A DNA stretch of 6,478 bases, taken from Desulfuromusa sp. (GTDB taxonomy: Bacteria; Desulfobacterota; Desulfuromonadia; Desulfuromonadales; Geopsychrobacteraceae). Below, piece after piece: positions 5,953-6,478 of the stretch. A program made the position numbers and the translations under genes. The stretch covers positions 1 through 6,478 of the forward strand of contig JAOZOH010000147.1 in the NCBI GenBank assembly GCA_029933365.1, written 5' to 3'. The notes under the pieces are model-generated. The model was given only the letters and a program-made list of their open reading frames with translations. It did no database searches and was not told the DNA's origin. Positions within the stretch are counted from its first letter, which is position 1. Every line of letters starts with the position of its first letter.

Positions 5953-6471
5953 ATGCCCACATTGATTAAATTATTAAAGTTTATCGACTGGATGAGTGAA
6001 AAATCTGGCCAACTGGGAAAATGGGCTGCTCTTCTCCTGATTTTTGCTGGATCTTATGAGGCCATTGCCCGACACTTTTTTAATGCCCCGACAATTTGGT
6101 CTTATGATTCCATGATTATGGCTGGCGGAGTTATTTATATGTTGGGAGCTTCATACAATTATTTACACGACTCACATACCCGAGTGGATTTGTTTTATTC
6201 GCGGGCATCACCGCGCAGACGAGCGTTAATTGATGTGATTTGTTCTCTCTTTTTATTTTTTCCGTTGATGATTATCATGTTCAAGATGGCCGTTATTTGG
6301 GCGATCAAGGCATGGAAAATCAATGAAGTGATGTTCAATAGCTTCTGGTATCCACCAGCTGCGCCATATCGAACTGTTTTTGCTATTGGTCTACTTTTGT
6401 TGATTTTACAAGGAGTAGCCAGATTTATCCGGGATCTCTACTTTGTCATAAAGGGGGAAGAAATTGTTTGA
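5953..6471 (+). CDS. dctQ: TRAP transporter small permease, DctQ family
   Basis: Inner-membrane small subunit of the TRAP transporter, partner of DctM, 172 residues. Four hydrophobic segments are visible at about residues 23-40, 52-71, 91-115 and 138-157, the normal topology. Signature regions are present: the WSYDSMIMAGGVIYMLGASYNYLHDSHTRVDLFY stretch (49-82, key residues W49, G64, D73, H75, R77, D79), then SPRRRALIDV (86-95), and NSFWYPPAAPYR (129-140). AGGAG at 5942-5946 lies 6 nt before the ATG. The C-terminus overlaps the apparent TTG start of the next gene, so dctQ and dctM are likely coupled, as expected for subunits made in equal amounts. Nothing appears truncated or frameshifted. Confidence 0.94.
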   Translation: MPTLIKLLKFIDWMSEKSGQLGKWAALLLIFAGSYEAIARHFFNAPTIWSYDSMIMAGGVIYMLGASYNYLHDSHTRVDLFYSRASPRRRALIDVICSLFLFFPLMIIMFKMAVIWAIKAWKINEVMFNSFWYPPAAPYRTVFAIGLLLLILQGVARFIRDLYFVIKGEEIV

Positions 6472-6478
6472 ATTAAGC
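6464..6478 (+). CDS. dctM: start of TRAP large permease (DctM), cut by window edge
   Basis: Five codons are visible, TTG TTT GAA TTA AGC, read as M-F-E-L-S with a TTG start. AGGGGG at 6452-6457 lies 6 nt upstream. The frame is offset from dctQ and overlaps its last 8 nt, the usual tight dctQ-dctM junction. Large TRAP permeases often begin with a short segment of this kind before the first helix. Identification rests on position, ribosome binding site and gene order, not on any domain, because the gene runs off the window. Confidence 0.6.

Noticed and set aside
1..6478. Mobile element, prophage, CRISPR or defence system
   Set aside because: No transposase, integrase, terminal repeats, spaced repeat array or defence-type domain was found on either strand; all long frames belong to pilus, signalling and transport genes.

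Overview
The window suggests a Gram-negative bacterium of the Geobacter/Desulfuromonas type (Desulfuromonadota). The basis is a type IV pilus retraction ATPase in one operon with a DUF4388/GAF regulator, next to a TRAP carboxylate-uptake operon. This assignment comes from protein character only; no rRNA or other firm taxonomic marker is present. Coding regions are moderately AT-leaning, and the central intergenic region is strongly AT-rich.

Layout. The left part (1-2840) is on the minus strand. A 606-residue DUF4388 / receiver-like / GAF protein (2840-1020) is followed after 9 nt by a PilT-family ATPase (1010 to beyond the left edge). The ATPase is only missing its extreme C-terminus. Its Shine-Dalgarno overlaps the stop codon of the upstream gene, so the two are probably translationally coupled. 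A good sigma70-like promoter on the minus strand (TTGAAA-17-TTTAAT, 2945-2973) can drive the pair.

The centre (2841-3242) is a divergent, AT-rich intergenic region of about 400 bp. It holds the two opposing promoter regions, repeated AAACTAA elements, and a perfect 9-bp inverted repeat (3184-3207). The inverted repeat lies where transcription of the rightward operon should begin and is the best operator candidate in the window.

The right part (3243-6478) is on the plus strand. It encodes a FadR-type GntR regulator with a complete metal-ligand set in its FCD domain, a cytoplasmic metallo-beta-lactamase-fold hydrolase of the COG1237 type, a TRAP solute-binding protein (DctP), and the small TRAP permease (DctQ). 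The first five codons of the large permease (DctM) begin at a TTG that overlaps the end of dctQ. The order regulator - hydrolase - DctP - DctQ - DctM reads as a substrate-inducible uptake operon: the regulator would sense the imported acid or a product of it, the TRAP system would import it with Na+, and the hydrolase might act on it in the cytoplasm. The substrate cannot be named from sequence.

No RNA genes, insertion sequences, CRISPR arrays or broken genes were seen. The least ordinary items are the DUF4388/pseudo-receiver/GAF protein coupled to a divergent PilT, and the placement of an uncharacterised COG1237 hydrolase inside a FadR-TRAP operon.
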